Assembly (NCBI RefSeq): GCF_023703375.1
Contig: NZ_JAMQGO010000001.1
Location: forward strand, 248,001-312,000
From: Lutimaribacter degradans
GTDB lineage: Bacteria > Pseudomonadota > Alphaproteobacteria > Rhodobacterales > Rhodobacteraceae
Direction of reading: 5' to 3'
Length of the DNA: 64,000 nt
This document shows positions 16,564 to 28,311 of the stretch, in pieces. The notes under the pieces were generated by a model, which did no database searches, was not told the DNA's origin, and was given only the letters and a program-made list of their open reading frames with translations. Position 1 is the first letter of the stretch. The number at the start of each line of letters is the position of its first letter. Made by a program: the position numbers and the translations under genes.

Positions 16564-17994
16564 ATGTCGAACAGGGCCGAACCGAGTTTCCGCGAGAGTG
16601 TGGACCTGATGTTCAATCGCGCGGTTGCGCTGATGGATCTGCCGCCCGGGCTGGAAGAAAAGATCCGCGTCTGCAACGCCACCTACACCGTGCGGTTCGG
16701 CGTGCGGCTGCGCGGGCAGGTGCACACGTTCACCGGCTACCGCTCGGTCCATTCCGAGCACATGGAACCCGTCAAGGGTGGCATCCGCTATGCCCCCGAG
16801 GTGAACCAGGACGAGGTCGAGGCGCTGGCGGCGCTGATGACCTACAAATGCGCGCTGGTCGAAACGCCGTTCGGTGGCTCCAAGGGCGGGTTGTGCATCG
16901 ATCCCCGTCAATACGAGGAGGAGGAGCTGGAAAGGATCACCCGTCGCTTTGCCTATGAACTGGCCAAGCGTGACCTGATTCACCCGGCCCAGAACGTGCC
17001 CGCCCCCGACATGGGCACGGGCGAGCGCGAGATGGCCTGGATTGCCGACCAATACGCGCGGATGAACACCACCGACATCAACGCGCGCGCCTGTGTCACC
17101 GGCAAGCCGCCCAATGCCGGCGGTATCGCTGGCCGGGTCGAGGCGACGGGTCGCGGCGTTCAATACGCCCTGCGCGAGTTCTTTCGCCATCCCGACGACA
17201 TGAAGAAGGCCGGTCTGGAGGGCAAGCTTGATGGCAAGCGTGTGATCGTGCAGGGCCTGGGCAACGTGGGCTATCACGCCGCCAAGTTCCTGTCGGAGGA
17301 AGACGGGGCGTTGATCACCGGCATCATCGAGCGCGACGGTGCGCTGTTCAACCCCGCCGGCATAAACGTGCAGGCGGTACGCGACTGGATCGTGCGCCAC
17401 GACGGTGTGACGGGCTTTCCCGATGCACGCCATGTCGCCGATGGCGCGGTGGTGCTTGAGGAAGAATGTGACATCCTGATCCCGGCCGCGTTGGAAGGGG
17501 TGATCTCGCTCGACAATGCCGCGCGGATCAAGGCGCCGCTGATCATCGAGGCGGCCAACGGCCCGATCACTGCGGGCGCCGACGAGATCTTGCGCGAGAA
17601 AGGAACGATCATCATTCCCGATCTTTACGCCAATGCCGGCGGTGTGACGGTAAGCTATTTCGAATGGGTCAAGAACCTCAGCCATATCCGTTTCGGCCGG
17701 TTGCAGCGTCGCCAGGAAGAGGCCCGTCACCAACTGGTCGTGGACGAGTTGGAGCGCCTTGATCGCTACCTGGGTGACGCCTGGACCATGACGCCGGATT
17801 TCAAGACGAAATACCTGCGCGGCGCAGACGAGCTTGAACTGGTTCGCTCGGGCCTGGATGACACGATGCGCACCGCCTATCAGTCGATGTCCGAGATGTG
17901 GCACAGCCGCGACGATGTGCGCGACATGCGCACCGCCGGTTTCATCGTGGCCATCGAACGGGTGGCAGCCAGCTATCGCGCCAAGGGCATCTGA
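16564..17994 (+). CDS. gdhA: Glutamate dehydrogenase (Glu/Leu/Phe/Val dehydrogenase family)
   Basis: A 476-aa enzyme interconverting glutamate and 2-oxoglutarate plus ammonia. The substrate domain has PVKGGIRYAPEV (~69-80) and the catalytic lysines in MTYKCALVETPFGGSKGG (Lys95, Lys107). The Rossmann domain has QGLGNVGYHAA. The start ATG follows GGAGAAG; a longer frame upstream has no homology. The gene precedes the sarcosine oxidase set on the same strand, 190 bp apart, so it is probably separately transcribed. The functional link to sarcosine/glycine nitrogen release is plausible but unproven. Confidence 0.93.
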   Translation: MSNRAEPSFRESVDLMFNRAVALMDLPPGLEEKIRVCNATYTVRFGVRLRGQVHTFTGYRSVHSEHMEPVKGGIRYAPEVNQDEVEALAALMTYKCALVETPFGGSKGGLCIDPRQYEEEELERITRRFAYELAKRDLIHPAQNVPAPDMGTGEREMAWIADQYARMNTTDINARACVTGKPPNAGGIAGRVEATGRGVQYALREFFRHPDDMKKAGLEGKLDGKRVIVQGLGNVGYHAAKFLSEEDGALITGIIERDGALFNPAGINVQAVRDWIVRHDGVTGFPDARHVADGAVVLEEECDILIPAALEGVISLDNAARIKAPLIIEAANGPITAGADEILREKGTIIIPDLYANAGGVTVSYFEWVKNLSHIRFGRLQRRQEEARHQLVVDELERLDRYLGDAWTMTPDFKTKYLRGADELELVRSGLDDTMRTAYQSMSEMWHSRDDVRDMRTAGFIVAIERVAASYRAKGI

Positions 17995-18185
17995 GGCGCG
18001 CGGTTTTGCGGGGCGGGGTGACCGCCTCGCCGTCCCCCGGCGGTCGGTCTGCCGGGCGGAATCCGGCACATTCCGTCGCAGACAGAACAGTTCGTGTCGA
18101 AAAGCGTGGCGGACCGCGGCACCGCCCGTTGCTAACCTGACCGTGACGGGTGTCAATTCGGGACCAGGCGAAGCAGGAGAATGAG

Positions 18186-19439
18186 ATGCGGTTTTCGGGC
18201 CTGCGCGTCCTGAAAGAAGGGCTGACCGGCAACAGGGGGTGGCGGCCGCACTGGCGCGATCCGGCGCCGAAATCCGATTATGACATCGTGATTATCGGCG
18301 GCGGCGGGCATGGTTTGTCGACCGCCTATTACCTTGCGAAAGAACATGGTCTGGCCAATGTCGCGGTGCTGGAAAAGGGATATATCGGCGGGGGCAACGT
18401 GGGCCGCAACACCACGATCGTGCGCGCCAACTACAACCTGCCTGGCAATTCCGAGTTCTATTCCCACTCTCTCAAGCTCTGGGAGGGGCTGGAGCAGGAT
18501 CTTAACTACAACGTGATGATGAGCCAGCGCGGCGTTCTGAACCTGTGCCATTCCGATGGGCAGCGCGATGCGTTTGCCCGGCGGGCAAATGCCATGATCA
18601 ACCAGGGCGACGATGCCGAACTGCTGGATCGGGAGGGTGTGCGGCGCCTTGTGCCGTATCTCGATTTCGACAATGTCCGATTCCCGATCTATGGGGGTCT
18701 TCTGCACCGCCGCGGCGGCACCGCGCGGCATGACGCGGTGGCCTGGGGCTATGCCCGTGGGGCCGACAGCCGTGGCGTCGACATAATCCAGAATTGCGAG
18801 GTCACCGGCATCGACATCGAGAACGGCCAGGTTCGCGGCGTGCAAACCAGCCGCGGCGCGATCCGGGCGAAAAAGGTGGCGTTGGTGGTTGCGGGCCGGT
18901 CCAGCCAGGTGGCGGCGATGGCGGGGATGCGGCTGCCCATCGAAAGCCATATCCTACAGGCCTTTGTCACCGAGGGGCTGAAGCCCGTGATCGACAATGT
19001 CGTGACCTTTGGTATGGGGCATTTCTATATCAGCCAGTCCGACAAGGGCGGGCTGGTGTTCGGGGGCGATCTCGATTTCTATGCCTCTTACGCGGCGCGC
19101 GGCAACCTGCCCATGGCCGAGCACGTGATGGAGGCGGCCATGACGCTGATGCCGATGATCGGCAAGGCCCGCGTGCTGCGCAGTTGGGGCGGCATCATGG
19201 ACATGTCGCCCGATGGCTCACCCATCATCGACCGCACGGATGTGGCCGGGCTCTACCTCAATTGCGGCTGGTGCTATGGCGGCTTCAAGGCGGTGCCGGG
19301 CGCTGGCCATTGCCTTGCGCACCTGATCGCGCAGGACCGCCCCCACCCGGCGGCGGAAAAGCTGCGGCTGGACAGGTTCCGCACCGGGCATGGCCTGATG
19401 GACGAGGAGGGCACAGGTGCGCAACACAATCTGCACTAG
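18186..19439 (+). CDS. soxB: Sarcosine oxidase subunit beta
   Basis: A 417-aa FAD subunit of heterotetrameric sarcosine oxidase, which oxidises N-methylglycine to glycine, passing the methyl group to tetrahydrofolate. The FAD-binding DYDIVIIGGGGHGLSTAYYL begins near residue 31. HRRGGTARHDAV (from His174) is in the region where FMN is covalently attached in characterised enzymes. The C-terminus has the SPDGSPIIDRT and GWCYGGFKAVPGAG motifs. Start at the ATG behind AGGAGA; a longer upstream frame lacks homology. It is first in the order B-D-A-G. Confidence 0.95.
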   Translation: MRFSGLRVLKEGLTGNRGWRPHWRDPAPKSDYDIVIIGGGGHGLSTAYYLAKEHGLANVAVLEKGYIGGGNVGRNTTIVRANYNLPGNSEFYSHSLKLWEGLEQDLNYNVMMSQRGVLNLCHSDGQRDAFARRANAMINQGDDAELLDREGVRRLVPYLDFDNVRFPIYGGLLHRRGGTARHDAVAWGYARGADSRGVDIIQNCEVTGIDIENGQVRGVQTSRGAIRAKKVALVVAGRSSQVAAMAGMRLPIESHILQAFVTEGLKPVIDNVVTFGMGHFYISQSDKGGLVFGGDLDFYASYAARGNLPMAEHVMEAAMTLMPMIGKARVLRSWGGIMDMSPDGSPIIDRTDVAGLYLNCGWCYGGFKAVPGAGHCLAHLIAQDRPHPAAEKLRLDRFRTGHGLMDEEGTGAQHNLH

Positions 19440-19508
19440 GCGCAAAGGGCAGGCCGTAGGCGCCATTGGCGCCACGTGGCTTGGCAAGATGACAGGGCGG
19501 GTGCGCCC

Positions 19509-19781
19509 ATGAGGATACCCTGTCCGATATGCGGCAACCGCGACAGCCGCGAATTCGATTACATGGGCCATGCGCTGACGCTGGACCGGCCTGCGCCCGA
19601 CGCGGGGCTTGGGGCGTGGGATGACTATCTGCACAACCGCGAAAACCCGGCCGGGCCGACGCGCGACCTGTGGTTTCACGGGTTGGGCTGCGGCGCGTGG
19701 CTGGTGGTCAGCCGCGATACCGTCACCCACGAGGTGTTCGGGGCAGAGCTTGCGCGTGATGTCACGGGGGGCAGGGCATGA
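19509..19781 (+). CDS. soxD: Sarcosine oxidase subunit delta
   Basis: A 90-aa subunit with the family's N-terminal zinc motif IPCPICGNRDSREFDYMG, then RPAPDAGLGAWDDYLHNREN and the C-terminal GLGCGAWLVVSRDT. It stabilises the alpha-beta core. The stop overlaps the start of soxA by 4 bp (ATGA). A longer upstream frame starting at 19476 is less likely. Confidence 0.94.
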   Translation: MRIPCPICGNRDSREFDYMGHALTLDRPAPDAGLGAWDDYLHNRENPAGPTRDLWFHGLGCGAWLVVSRDTVTHEVFGAELARDVTGGRA

Positions 19782-22708
19782 GGTTGGCAAGCGGTGGCCA
19801 GATCGACCGGACGCAAACGATAGGCTTCAGCTTCGATGGGCGACAGTACGAGGGCTTTGCCGGTGACACGCTGGCCTCGGCCCTGGTTGCCAACCGCGTT
19901 CGCGTGGTGGGGCGATCGTTCAAGTATCATCGCCCGCGCGGGGTTTTCACCGCCGGCTCCGAAGAGCCCAACGCCCTGGTCACGCTGGGCCGGGCTGCTG
20001 CGCAAGACCCCAACCAGCGCGCCACGATGGTGGAACTGTTCGAGGGGCTGGAGGCCCGCAGCCAGAACCGTTGGCCCAGCCTCGATTTCGATCTTCTGGC
20101 GCTCAACGACCTTGCGGCCCCGTTCCTTGGCGCGGGGTTCTATTACAAGACCTTCATGTGGCCCGCGGCCTTTTGGGAAAGGCTGTACGAGCCGTTCATA
20201 AGGCGCGCCGCCGGGCTGGGGGCGCTGTCGGGCAAAAACAATGACGCCTATCATGAAAAGGCCTTTGCCCATTGCGACCTGCTGGTGATCGGCGCCGGGC
20301 CCGCGGGGTTGATGGCGGCGCTGGTGGCCGGGCGCGCCGGGCTGGACGTGATCCTGGCGGATGAGGATTCCCGCCCGGGCGGGCGGCTCAATGCCGAGAC
20401 GATCGAGGTGGCAGGCCAGCCCGGCGCCGACTGGGCGGAGGATATGGTCGAGGCGTTGCGCGCGATGGACAACGTGCGGATCATGACTCGCACCACCGTA
20501 ACCGGCGCCTATGATGGCGGCACCTATGGCGCGCTTGAACGGCCCGCGCCCGACTGGGCCGGTCATTCCGACGCGCCTTGCGCCTGTTTCTGGCGCATCC
20601 ATGCGCAACGGGCGATCCTGGCGGCGGGCGCGTTGGAGCGCCCGGTGGCCTTTCGCAACAATGACCGCCCCGGCGTGATGATGGCCGGCGCGTTGCGCGC
20701 CTACGTGAACCGCTGGGCCGTGAGCCCGGGCAAGGCGGTGACGGTGTTCGGCAACAATGACGATGCGCATCGCACGGTGGCCGATCTGCTGGCGGCGGGC
20801 ATTCACGTGGCCGCGCTGATCGATTCCCGCCCCGAGGCGACCACCGATCTGCCGGTGCGCCGCTACGCGGGCGCGCAGGTTACCGATGCGCATGGGCGCG
20901 GCGGGCTTGAGGCGATCAGCATCGCCACGATGTCGGGCATCGACAAGATCCGCACCGACTGCCTGGCAATCTCGGGGGGTTGGAACCCGACACTGCACCT
21001 GACCTGCCACACGGGGCGGCGGCCCGCGTGGTCGCCTGACCTGGCGGCTTTCGTGCCGTGTGACGGGGCGGTTCCGGGGATGATAACGGCAGGGGCCTGC
21101 GCGGGCGATTTCTCGACCCATGCCTGCCTTGCCGCCGGGGTCGCGGCGGGCAAGGCGGTTGCGAAGGATCTGGGCAAGCGCGCGAGGAAGACCGATCTGC
21201 CGCGGGCCGAGGATGCGCCCTATCGCATTCGCCCGCTTTGGGCGGTGCCGGGCAAGGGCCGCGCATGGCTGGATTTCCAGAACGACGTGACGGTGAAGGA
21301 TGTAAAGCTGGCCGCGACCGAAAACTTCACATCGGTCGAACACATGAAACGCTATACCACGCAAGGTATGGCGCCCGACCAGGGCAAGAACTCGAACGTG
21401 AACGCGCTGGCGGTGCTGGCCGATGCGACGGGCCGGGGTATTCCGGAAACCGGGACCACCACCTTTCGCCCGCCCTACGTGCCCGTGCCCATCGCGGCGA
21501 TGGGGGCAGGGGCGCAAGGCAAGGGGTTTGCGCCGCAACGCTTTACCACCAGCCATGCCGCCAGCGTCGAAATGGGGGCGCCCATGGTCGAGGCGGGGCT
21601 GTGGTATCGCCCCGGTTATTTCCCGCGACCGGGCGAAAAGACATGGCGCCAATCCTGCGACCGCGAAGTGGGGATGGTCCGCCAGGCAGTGGGCGTCTGC
21701 GACGTGTCCACATTGGGAAAGATCGACGTGCAGGGGCCTAGTGCGGGCGCGTTCCTGGACATGCTGTATTGCAACATGTTCTCGACGCTCAAGGTGGGGC
21801 GCACGCGGTACGGCCTGATGCTGCGCGAGGATGGGCACGTGATGGACGACGGCACCACCGCGCGGCTGGGCGAGGATCATTTCGTGATGACCACCACCAC
21901 CGCTGCCGCGGGGCAGGTGATGAAGCACATGGAATTTGTGCACCAGGCGCTGCGCCCCGACCTGGATGTCAGTTTCATCTCGGTGACCGAACAATGGGCA
22001 CAATTCGCCGTGGCCGGCCCCAGATCGCGCGAGCTTCTGAATGGCCTGCTCGACACCCCCGTCGACGATGACAGCTTTCCCTTCATGGGGTGCGGGCCGG
22101 TGTCGGTGATGGGCGTTCAGGGGCGGTTGTTCCGTATATCGTTCAGCGGCGAACATGCCTATGAAATCGCGGTGCCCGCGCGCTTTGGGGACAGCCTGTT
22201 CCGCACGCTGGTGGCACGGGCCGAGGGAATGGGGGGCGGCGCCTACGGGATGGAGGCGCTGAACGTGCTGCGCATCGAAAAGGGGTTCATCACCCATTCG
22301 GAGATTCACGGCCGCACAACCGCTTTCGACATCGGGATGGCGCGCATGATCAGCGCGAAAAAAGATTGTATCGGCAAGGCGATGGCCGCGCGGCCAGGGC
22401 TGGTTTCACCCGGGCGCGAACAGTTGGTGGGGCTGATGCCCACAGGGGCGGTCAAGCAACTGACCGCGGGCGCGCACCTGTTCTGCCTAGGCGAGGAGGC
22501 GGTGCGCGAAAACGATCAGGGATATATCACCTCGGTGGGATTCTCGCCCACATTGGGGCATTTCCTGGGGCTCGGGTTCCTGAAGGATGGCCGCGCGCGC
22601 CATGGCGAGGAAATCCGCATGGTCGATCATGTGCGCGGGGTGGAAACCACCTGCAAGGTTGTCGATCCGGTGGTCCTTGACCCGGAAGGAGGGCGCGCCC
22701 GTGGCTGA
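19778..22708 (+). CDS. soxA: Sarcosine oxidase subunit alpha
   Basis: A 976-aa subunit. Domains in order: an N-terminal ferredoxin-like fold without cluster cysteines (~10-100, YEGFAGDTLASALVANRV), an NAD-binding Rossmann domain (LLVIGAGPAGLMAALVAGRA near residue 168), a flavin-type domain, then a GcvT-like tetrahydrofolate-binding half (~590-970) with GVCDVSTLGKIDVQGP and GLDTPVD-like elements. It carries the folate site where 5,10-methylene-THF forms. It overlaps soxD by 4 bp and soxG by 8 bp. Confidence 0.95.
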   Translation: MRLASGGQIDRTQTIGFSFDGRQYEGFAGDTLASALVANRVRVVGRSFKYHRPRGVFTAGSEEPNALVTLGRAAAQDPNQRATMVELFEGLEARSQNRWPSLDFDLLALNDLAAPFLGAGFYYKTFMWPAAFWERLYEPFIRRAAGLGALSGKNNDAYHEKAFAHCDLLVIGAGPAGLMAALVAGRAGLDVILADEDSRPGGRLNAETIEVAGQPGADWAEDMVEALRAMDNVRIMTRTTVTGAYDGGTYGALERPAPDWAGHSDAPCACFWRIHAQRAILAAGALERPVAFRNNDRPGVMMAGALRAYVNRWAVSPGKAVTVFGNNDDAHRTVADLLAAGIHVAALIDSRPEATTDLPVRRYAGAQVTDAHGRGGLEAISIATMSGIDKIRTDCLAISGGWNPTLHLTCHTGRRPAWSPDLAAFVPCDGAVPGMITAGACAGDFSTHACLAAGVAAGKAVAKDLGKRARKTDLPRAEDAPYRIRPLWAVPGKGRAWLDFQNDVTVKDVKLAATENFTSVEHMKRYTTQGMAPDQGKNSNVNALAVLADATGRGIPETGTTTFRPPYVPVPIAAMGAGAQGKGFAPQRFTTSHAASVEMGAPMVEAGLWYRPGYFPRPGEKTWRQSCDREVGMVRQAVGVCDVSTLGKIDVQGPSAGAFLDMLYCNMFSTLKVGRTRYGLMLREDGHVMDDGTTARLGEDHFVMTTTTAAAGQVMKHMEFVHQALRPDLDVSFISVTEQWAQFAVAGPRSRELLNGLLDTPVDDDSFPFMGCGPVSVMGVQGRLFRISFSGEHAYEIAVPARFGDSLFRTLVARAEGMGGGAYGMEALNVLRIEKGFITHSEIHGRTTAFDIGMARMISAKKDCIGKAMAARPGLVSPGREQLVGLMPTGAVKQLTAGAHLFCLGEEAVRENDQGYITSVGFSPTLGHFLGLGFLKDGRARHGEEIRMVDHVRGVETTCKVVDPVVLDPEGGRARG

Positions 22709-23246
22709 ACTGACTGCGAAAACCCCTTGCGCGGGCCTGTTGCCGATAAGCGCGGGCCGCGTGACGGTGACCGAGGTCGATCCGGGCCCGATGACGGCGA
22801 TCGCGCCCTTCAAGGGCAAGGAAAAGACGCTGGCGGGCGCCCTTGATCGTGCGCATGGGCTGGGGGGGCCCGCGCCGGGGCAGACCCGCGTCAAGGGCCA
22901 TGTGCGCATCCTGTGGTTCGGACACGCCCATGCGCTGCTTGTCGGGGTGGCGCCCAAGCCTACCTTGGCTCGTCACGCGGCACTGACGGATCAAGGCGAT
23001 GCCTGGGCGGTGGTGCAGGTCGAGGGCGCCGAGGCACGCGACGTGCTGGCGCGTCTGACGCCGCTGGACCTGCGCGACGCGGTTTTCGCGGTGGATGCCA
23101 CGGCCCGGACCGAACTGGCACATATGCAGGCGGCGATCACGCGGGTGGGGGCGCAGGCATGGCAGATGATGGTGTTCCGCTCGATGGCCACGACGCTGGT
23201 GCATGACCTGGACGCCGCGATGCGCGGGGTTGCCGCCCGCAGGTAA
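22701..23246 (+). CDS. soxG: Sarcosine oxidase subunit gamma
   Basis: A 181-aa subunit with GcvT-like features (QGDAWAVVQVEGAEARDVL, then RLTPLDLRD and the FRSMATTLVHDL C-terminus). The start is a GTG overlapping the end of soxA, chosen because GGAAGGAGG sits 9 bp before it and no ATG lies near. It completes the soxBDAG set. Folate genes that often follow this operon are not present here. Confidence 0.92.
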   Translation: MAELTAKTPCAGLLPISAGRVTVTEVDPGPMTAIAPFKGKEKTLAGALDRAHGLGGPAPGQTRVKGHVRILWFGHAHALLVGVAPKPTLARHAALTDQGDAWAVVQVEGAEARDVLARLTPLDLRDAVFAVDATARTELAHMQAAITRVGAQAWQMMVFRSMATTLVHDLDAAMRGVAARR

Positions 23247-23309
23247 CGGCAGAGGCTTGCGCAGGCGCCCGTGCCCTGCCAAACCCGATGTGATTGGACT
23301 GAGTGGGGG

Positions 23310-23630
23310 ATGCAAATGACCCGTTTCACCTTGGCGGCCCTGTGCCTGGCCGCAACTTCCCTTCCGGCGCTTGCCGAAACAGGTGCCGAACGCGCGGCGC
23401 GCTGCGCCGCACAGACCGAGATCGTGGCCCAGGCCGTGTCCCTGCGCACCGAGGGCCGGCGCGAAAATCGTGCGATCCGGCAGATCACCCGCGACCGGGC
23501 CGGGATGGATGCGCCCTATACCGAGGCGGTCAGCCCCTTGGTGGGCTGGGTCTTTGCCTTGCCCGACGACCAGCTTGAAAGCGACGTGGCCGGAGAATTT
23601 CGCGCGGCCTGCGACGGCTTCAAGCCCTGA
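23310..23630 (+). CDS. Small secreted protein of unknown function
   Basis: A 106-aa product. The N-terminus (TRFTLAALCLAATSLPALAE) is a standard Sec signal with cleavage after ALA, leaving a mature domain of ~83 residues with two Cys (RCAA and RAACDGF) that could pair. It is mainly helical and should be periplasmic. A second ATG two codons on (23316) is equally possible. I recognise no family; it fills the gap between soxG and dnaG. Confidence 0.6.
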   Translation: MQMTRFTLAALCLAATSLPALAETGAERAARCAAQTEIVAQAVSLRTEGRRENRAIRQITRDRAGMDAPYTEAVSPLVGWVFALPDDQLESDVAGEFRAACDGFKP

Positions 23631-23683
23631 CGCGTGCCCGGCGCGACTGGACATTCGCGCCCCCAGCCCCGATATTCAAAGGC

Positions 23684-25621
23684 ATGAGCCTACCCCCCGG
23701 ATTCCTGGAAGAACTGCGCAGCCGCACCTCGCTGACCCAGGTGGTCGGTCGCAAGGTCATGTGGGACATGCGCAAATCGAACCAGGGCAAGGGTGACATG
23801 TGGGCGCCGTGCCCTTTCCACCAGGAAAAGACGGCCAGTTTCCACGTCGATGACCGCAAGGGATTCTATTACTGCTTTGGCTGCCACGCCAAGGGCGACG
23901 CGATTTCCTTTGTGCGCGAAACCGAGAATGTCGAATTCATGGAGGCGGTCGAGATCCTGGCGCGCGAGGCCGGAATGACCTTGCCCGCGCGCGACCCTCA
24001 GGCCGCCCAAAAGGCTGACCGGCGCAGTGAACTGGCCGAGATCACCGAGGCCGCGGTGCGCTTCTTCCGCCTGTCGCTCAACCAGCAGGCGGCGTCAGGG
24101 GCGCGCGACTACCTTGCGCGGCGGGGACTGGAGGCTGCCGCGCAAGAGCGGTTCGAACTGGGATACGCGCCCGAGGGCAACGCGCTCTTCGCGCATCTGA
24201 CGGGCCGGGGCGTGGACCCGCAGAAAATCATCGACGCGGGGCTGGCCGCACGGCCCGATGATGGGCGCGCGCCGTACGATCGGTTTCGCGGGCGCATCAT
24301 CTTTCCCATCCGCGATCCGCGCGGGCGCTGCATTTCCTTTGGCGGTCGCTCGATGGACCCGAACGCGCGGGCCAAGTACCTCAACGGGCCAGAGACCGAG
24401 CTGTTCGACAAGGGCCGCAGCCTGTATTGGCATGGCCCCGCGCGCGAGGCTGCCGGCAAGGGCCAGACCCTGATCGTGGCCGAGGGGTACATGGATGTGA
24501 TCGCGTTGGTGCAGGCGGGGTTCGGCGCTACCGTGGCACCGCTGGGCACCGCCGTGACCGAGGATCAGCTGCGTCTTTTGTGGCGCATCGCCGACGAGCC
24601 GGTGATTGCCCTTGATGGCGACAAGGCCGGCCTGCGTGCAGCCTACCGGGTGATCGACATCGCGTTGCCGCTTTTGGAAGCGGGCAAATCGCTGCGTTTT
24701 GCGCTGATGCCCGAAGGCCAGGACCCCGACGACCTGATCCGCGCCAGCGGCGCGGGCGCGATGCAAAACCTGGTGGATGGCGCGTTGCCCATGGTCCAGC
24801 TGCTTTGGGCGCGCGAAACCGAGGGCCAGGTATTCGACAGCCCCGAACGCCGCGCCGCGCTGGATCGGGTCTTGCGCGAAAAGATCAAGCTGATCAGCGA
24901 TCCATCCATTCGCAGCCATTACGGGCAGGCCATCAAGGAGATGCGCTGGCAGCTTTTCAACCCGCGCCGTTCCAACAACGGCGGGCGCGGGCAGGGGCGC
25001 AAATGGCAGCCACCCGGCACCCCCCAGGCCTCGACCAAAAGCTCGCTGCTGGCGGCGGCGGACAGTCGGGTGGATGACCATATCCGCGAGGCGGTGATCT
25101 TGGCCACCCTGATCGCCACGCCTTCCGTCATCGACGAGGTCGAACCGCAACTGGAGCGCATGGAATGCCGCGACAGCGACCACGACGCCATCCGCGCAGA
25201 GCTGCTGGCGCTGCCGCCCGGCGCCGATGCGCGGGCTGCCGTGGGTGCACGGATCGGGGATGATGCCCTTGAAAACCTCATGCGAATACCACATGTGGCC
25301 ATATGCCCTGCCGTGCGCCACCCCGGTGACGCCGAGCAGGCAAGGCTGACGCTGGACGAGGCATTCGGCAAGCTCAGTGCCCTTAGGGGGCTGGTTGCCG
25401 AGATCGCCGAGGCCGAGGAAGAATTGAGCGGGGTTGCGGACGAGGCGCTGACATGGCGCCTGCGCGAAGCCGCCGAAGCCCGGAATCGCGCCCTGCGCAG
25501 CCAACAAGAAGACAAGGCCGCCTATGACAAGGGGCCGAATGGTCTGATGATGGACCGAGATGAGCGCAGCGCATTCGACGCGCTGCTTAACAAGATTACC
25601 TATACCAAACCCCGCCGGTAG
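23684..25621 (+). CDS. dnaG: DNA primase
   Basis: A 645-aa primase that makes RNA primers at the replication fork. The N-terminal zinc finger CPFH...CFGC covers about residues 43-69. The TOPRIM catalytic core has VAEGYMDVIALVQAG (~265-280) and ALDGDKAG (~307-314). The C-terminal part is the helicase-binding region. Length is usual for Rhodobacteraceae. It is followed by rpoD in the same direction, the classic macromolecular synthesis arrangement without rpsU. Confidence 0.97.
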   Translation: MSLPPGFLEELRSRTSLTQVVGRKVMWDMRKSNQGKGDMWAPCPFHQEKTASFHVDDRKGFYYCFGCHAKGDAISFVRETENVEFMEAVEILAREAGMTLPARDPQAAQKADRRSELAEITEAAVRFFRLSLNQQAASGARDYLARRGLEAAAQERFELGYAPEGNALFAHLTGRGVDPQKIIDAGLAARPDDGRAPYDRFRGRIIFPIRDPRGRCISFGGRSMDPNARAKYLNGPETELFDKGRSLYWHGPAREAAGKGQTLIVAEGYMDVIALVQAGFGATVAPLGTAVTEDQLRLLWRIADEPVIALDGDKAGLRAAYRVIDIALPLLEAGKSLRFALMPEGQDPDDLIRASGAGAMQNLVDGALPMVQLLWARETEGQVFDSPERRAALDRVLREKIKLISDPSIRSHYGQAIKEMRWQLFNPRRSNNGGRGQGRKWQPPGTPQASTKSSLLAAADSRVDDHIREAVILATLIATPSVIDEVEPQLERMECRDSDHDAIRAELLALPPGADARAAVGARIGDDALENLMRIPHVAICPAVRHPGDAEQARLTLDEAFGKLSALRGLVAEIAEAEEELSGVADEALTWRLREAAEARNRALRSQQEDKAAYDKGPNGLMMDRDERSAFDALLNKITYTKPRR

Positions 25622-25666
25622 CGATTTTGGAGAGGAATAGGTAAGTAAGACACGGTAAACGGTGAA

Positions 25667-25710
25667 CGAATCACCCTAACGCGTTAATGATTCGATCATA
25701 TACCGAATCA
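25667..25710. promoter_or_regulatory. Three GANTC sites in the rpoD promoter region
   Basis: CGAATCA (25667-25673), TGATTCG (25688-25694) and CGAATCA (25704-25710) are the same 7-bp word in alternating orientation. Each has a CcrM target at its centre. The second and third form a perfect inverted repeat able to make a hairpin. They lie 34-77 bp before the rpoD start. Confidence 0.55.
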
Positions 25711-25743
25711 GCCGAGCCCGGACGCAGCTTGCAGGAGCATTGA

Positions 25744-27723
<1,980 letters not shown>

Positions 27724-27746
27724 CCGCAACCTTGATTGCGCTGGAA

Positions 27747-27774
27747 CCGGCCCGAATACGGGCCGGTTTTTTTT
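27747..27774 (+). terminator. Intrinsic terminator of rpoD
   Basis: CCGGCCCG-AATA-CGGGCCGG forms a perfect 8-bp stem with a 4-nt loop, followed by eight T. It starts 23 bp after the rpoD stop. Confidence 0.95.
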
Positions 27775-27931
27775 GCGGTCCGGCAGTTTTCCGCTTTGGT
27801 TGATGTACGGTGTGCAAATTCTGCTGGCGCGGGTGCAGTCATCGTCGTAATCCGATTCCATGCGCCGCCTTGCTGCGCCCCGTGAAGGGGCAGCCGGAGT
27901 GGCGCAGGCGTTCCCATACAGGATTACCCCC

Positions 27932-28192
27932 ATGGACAGTAAGACAGACGAAACCGGCAAAACCATGACACCCGAGCAAAAGGCCCGCCGCAAGCTGGCC
28001 CGCAAGGTGGCAATGGCCTTTTGGAAGGCCGAGTTCAAAAAGACAAACCCCAAGGCCGACCAGGCCGCGATCAAGGCCGCCTGGGGCACCGAGCGCCGCG
28101 CGCGGACGAAGACCGCGCTGATCGCGCTGCGCCAGCTTGAAAAATCCGGCGTGCGCATCGACGACGCGGCCGAAATGCCCGCGGCAAGCTGA
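27932..28192 (+). CDS. Small basic protein of unknown function
   Basis: An 86-aa protein rich in Lys/Ala/Arg (EQKARRKLARKVAMAFWKAE is typical), predicted almost entirely helical, with no signal or membrane segment. The composition suggests a nucleic-acid- or ribosome-associated role, but that is only inference. The ATG at 27932 is chosen because the coding-like composition begins there; an upstream in-frame ATG (27860) covers a low-quality stretch. It is separated from rpoD by a strong terminator, so it has its own promoter. Confidence 0.6.
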   Translation: MDSKTDETGKTMTPEQKARRKLARKVAMAFWKAEFKKTNPKADQAAIKAAWGTERRARTKTALIALRQLEKSGVRIDDAAEMPAAS

Positions 28193-28311
28193 TGCGTCGC
28201 CCCCCGGGCGCTTGCGCGGCCCGGGGATGCCTTGCCCAATCGCTGGCCCTCACCCGATCGTGAAGCCAAGGCGCCCGCCAAGCCCCATATTGTCACGGGA
28301 AAGGAAAGAGC

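Noticed and set aside
19676-22309. A very long open frame on the minus strand (877 codons)
   Set aside because: It lies entirely opposite soxD/soxA, has His/Arg/Gly-rich unnatural composition and no domain. It reflects high-GC codon use of the real gene.
28201-28227. GC-rich hairpin after the small basic protein (CCCGGGCG...GGCCCGGG)
   Set aside because: No T run follows, so it was not called as a terminator.
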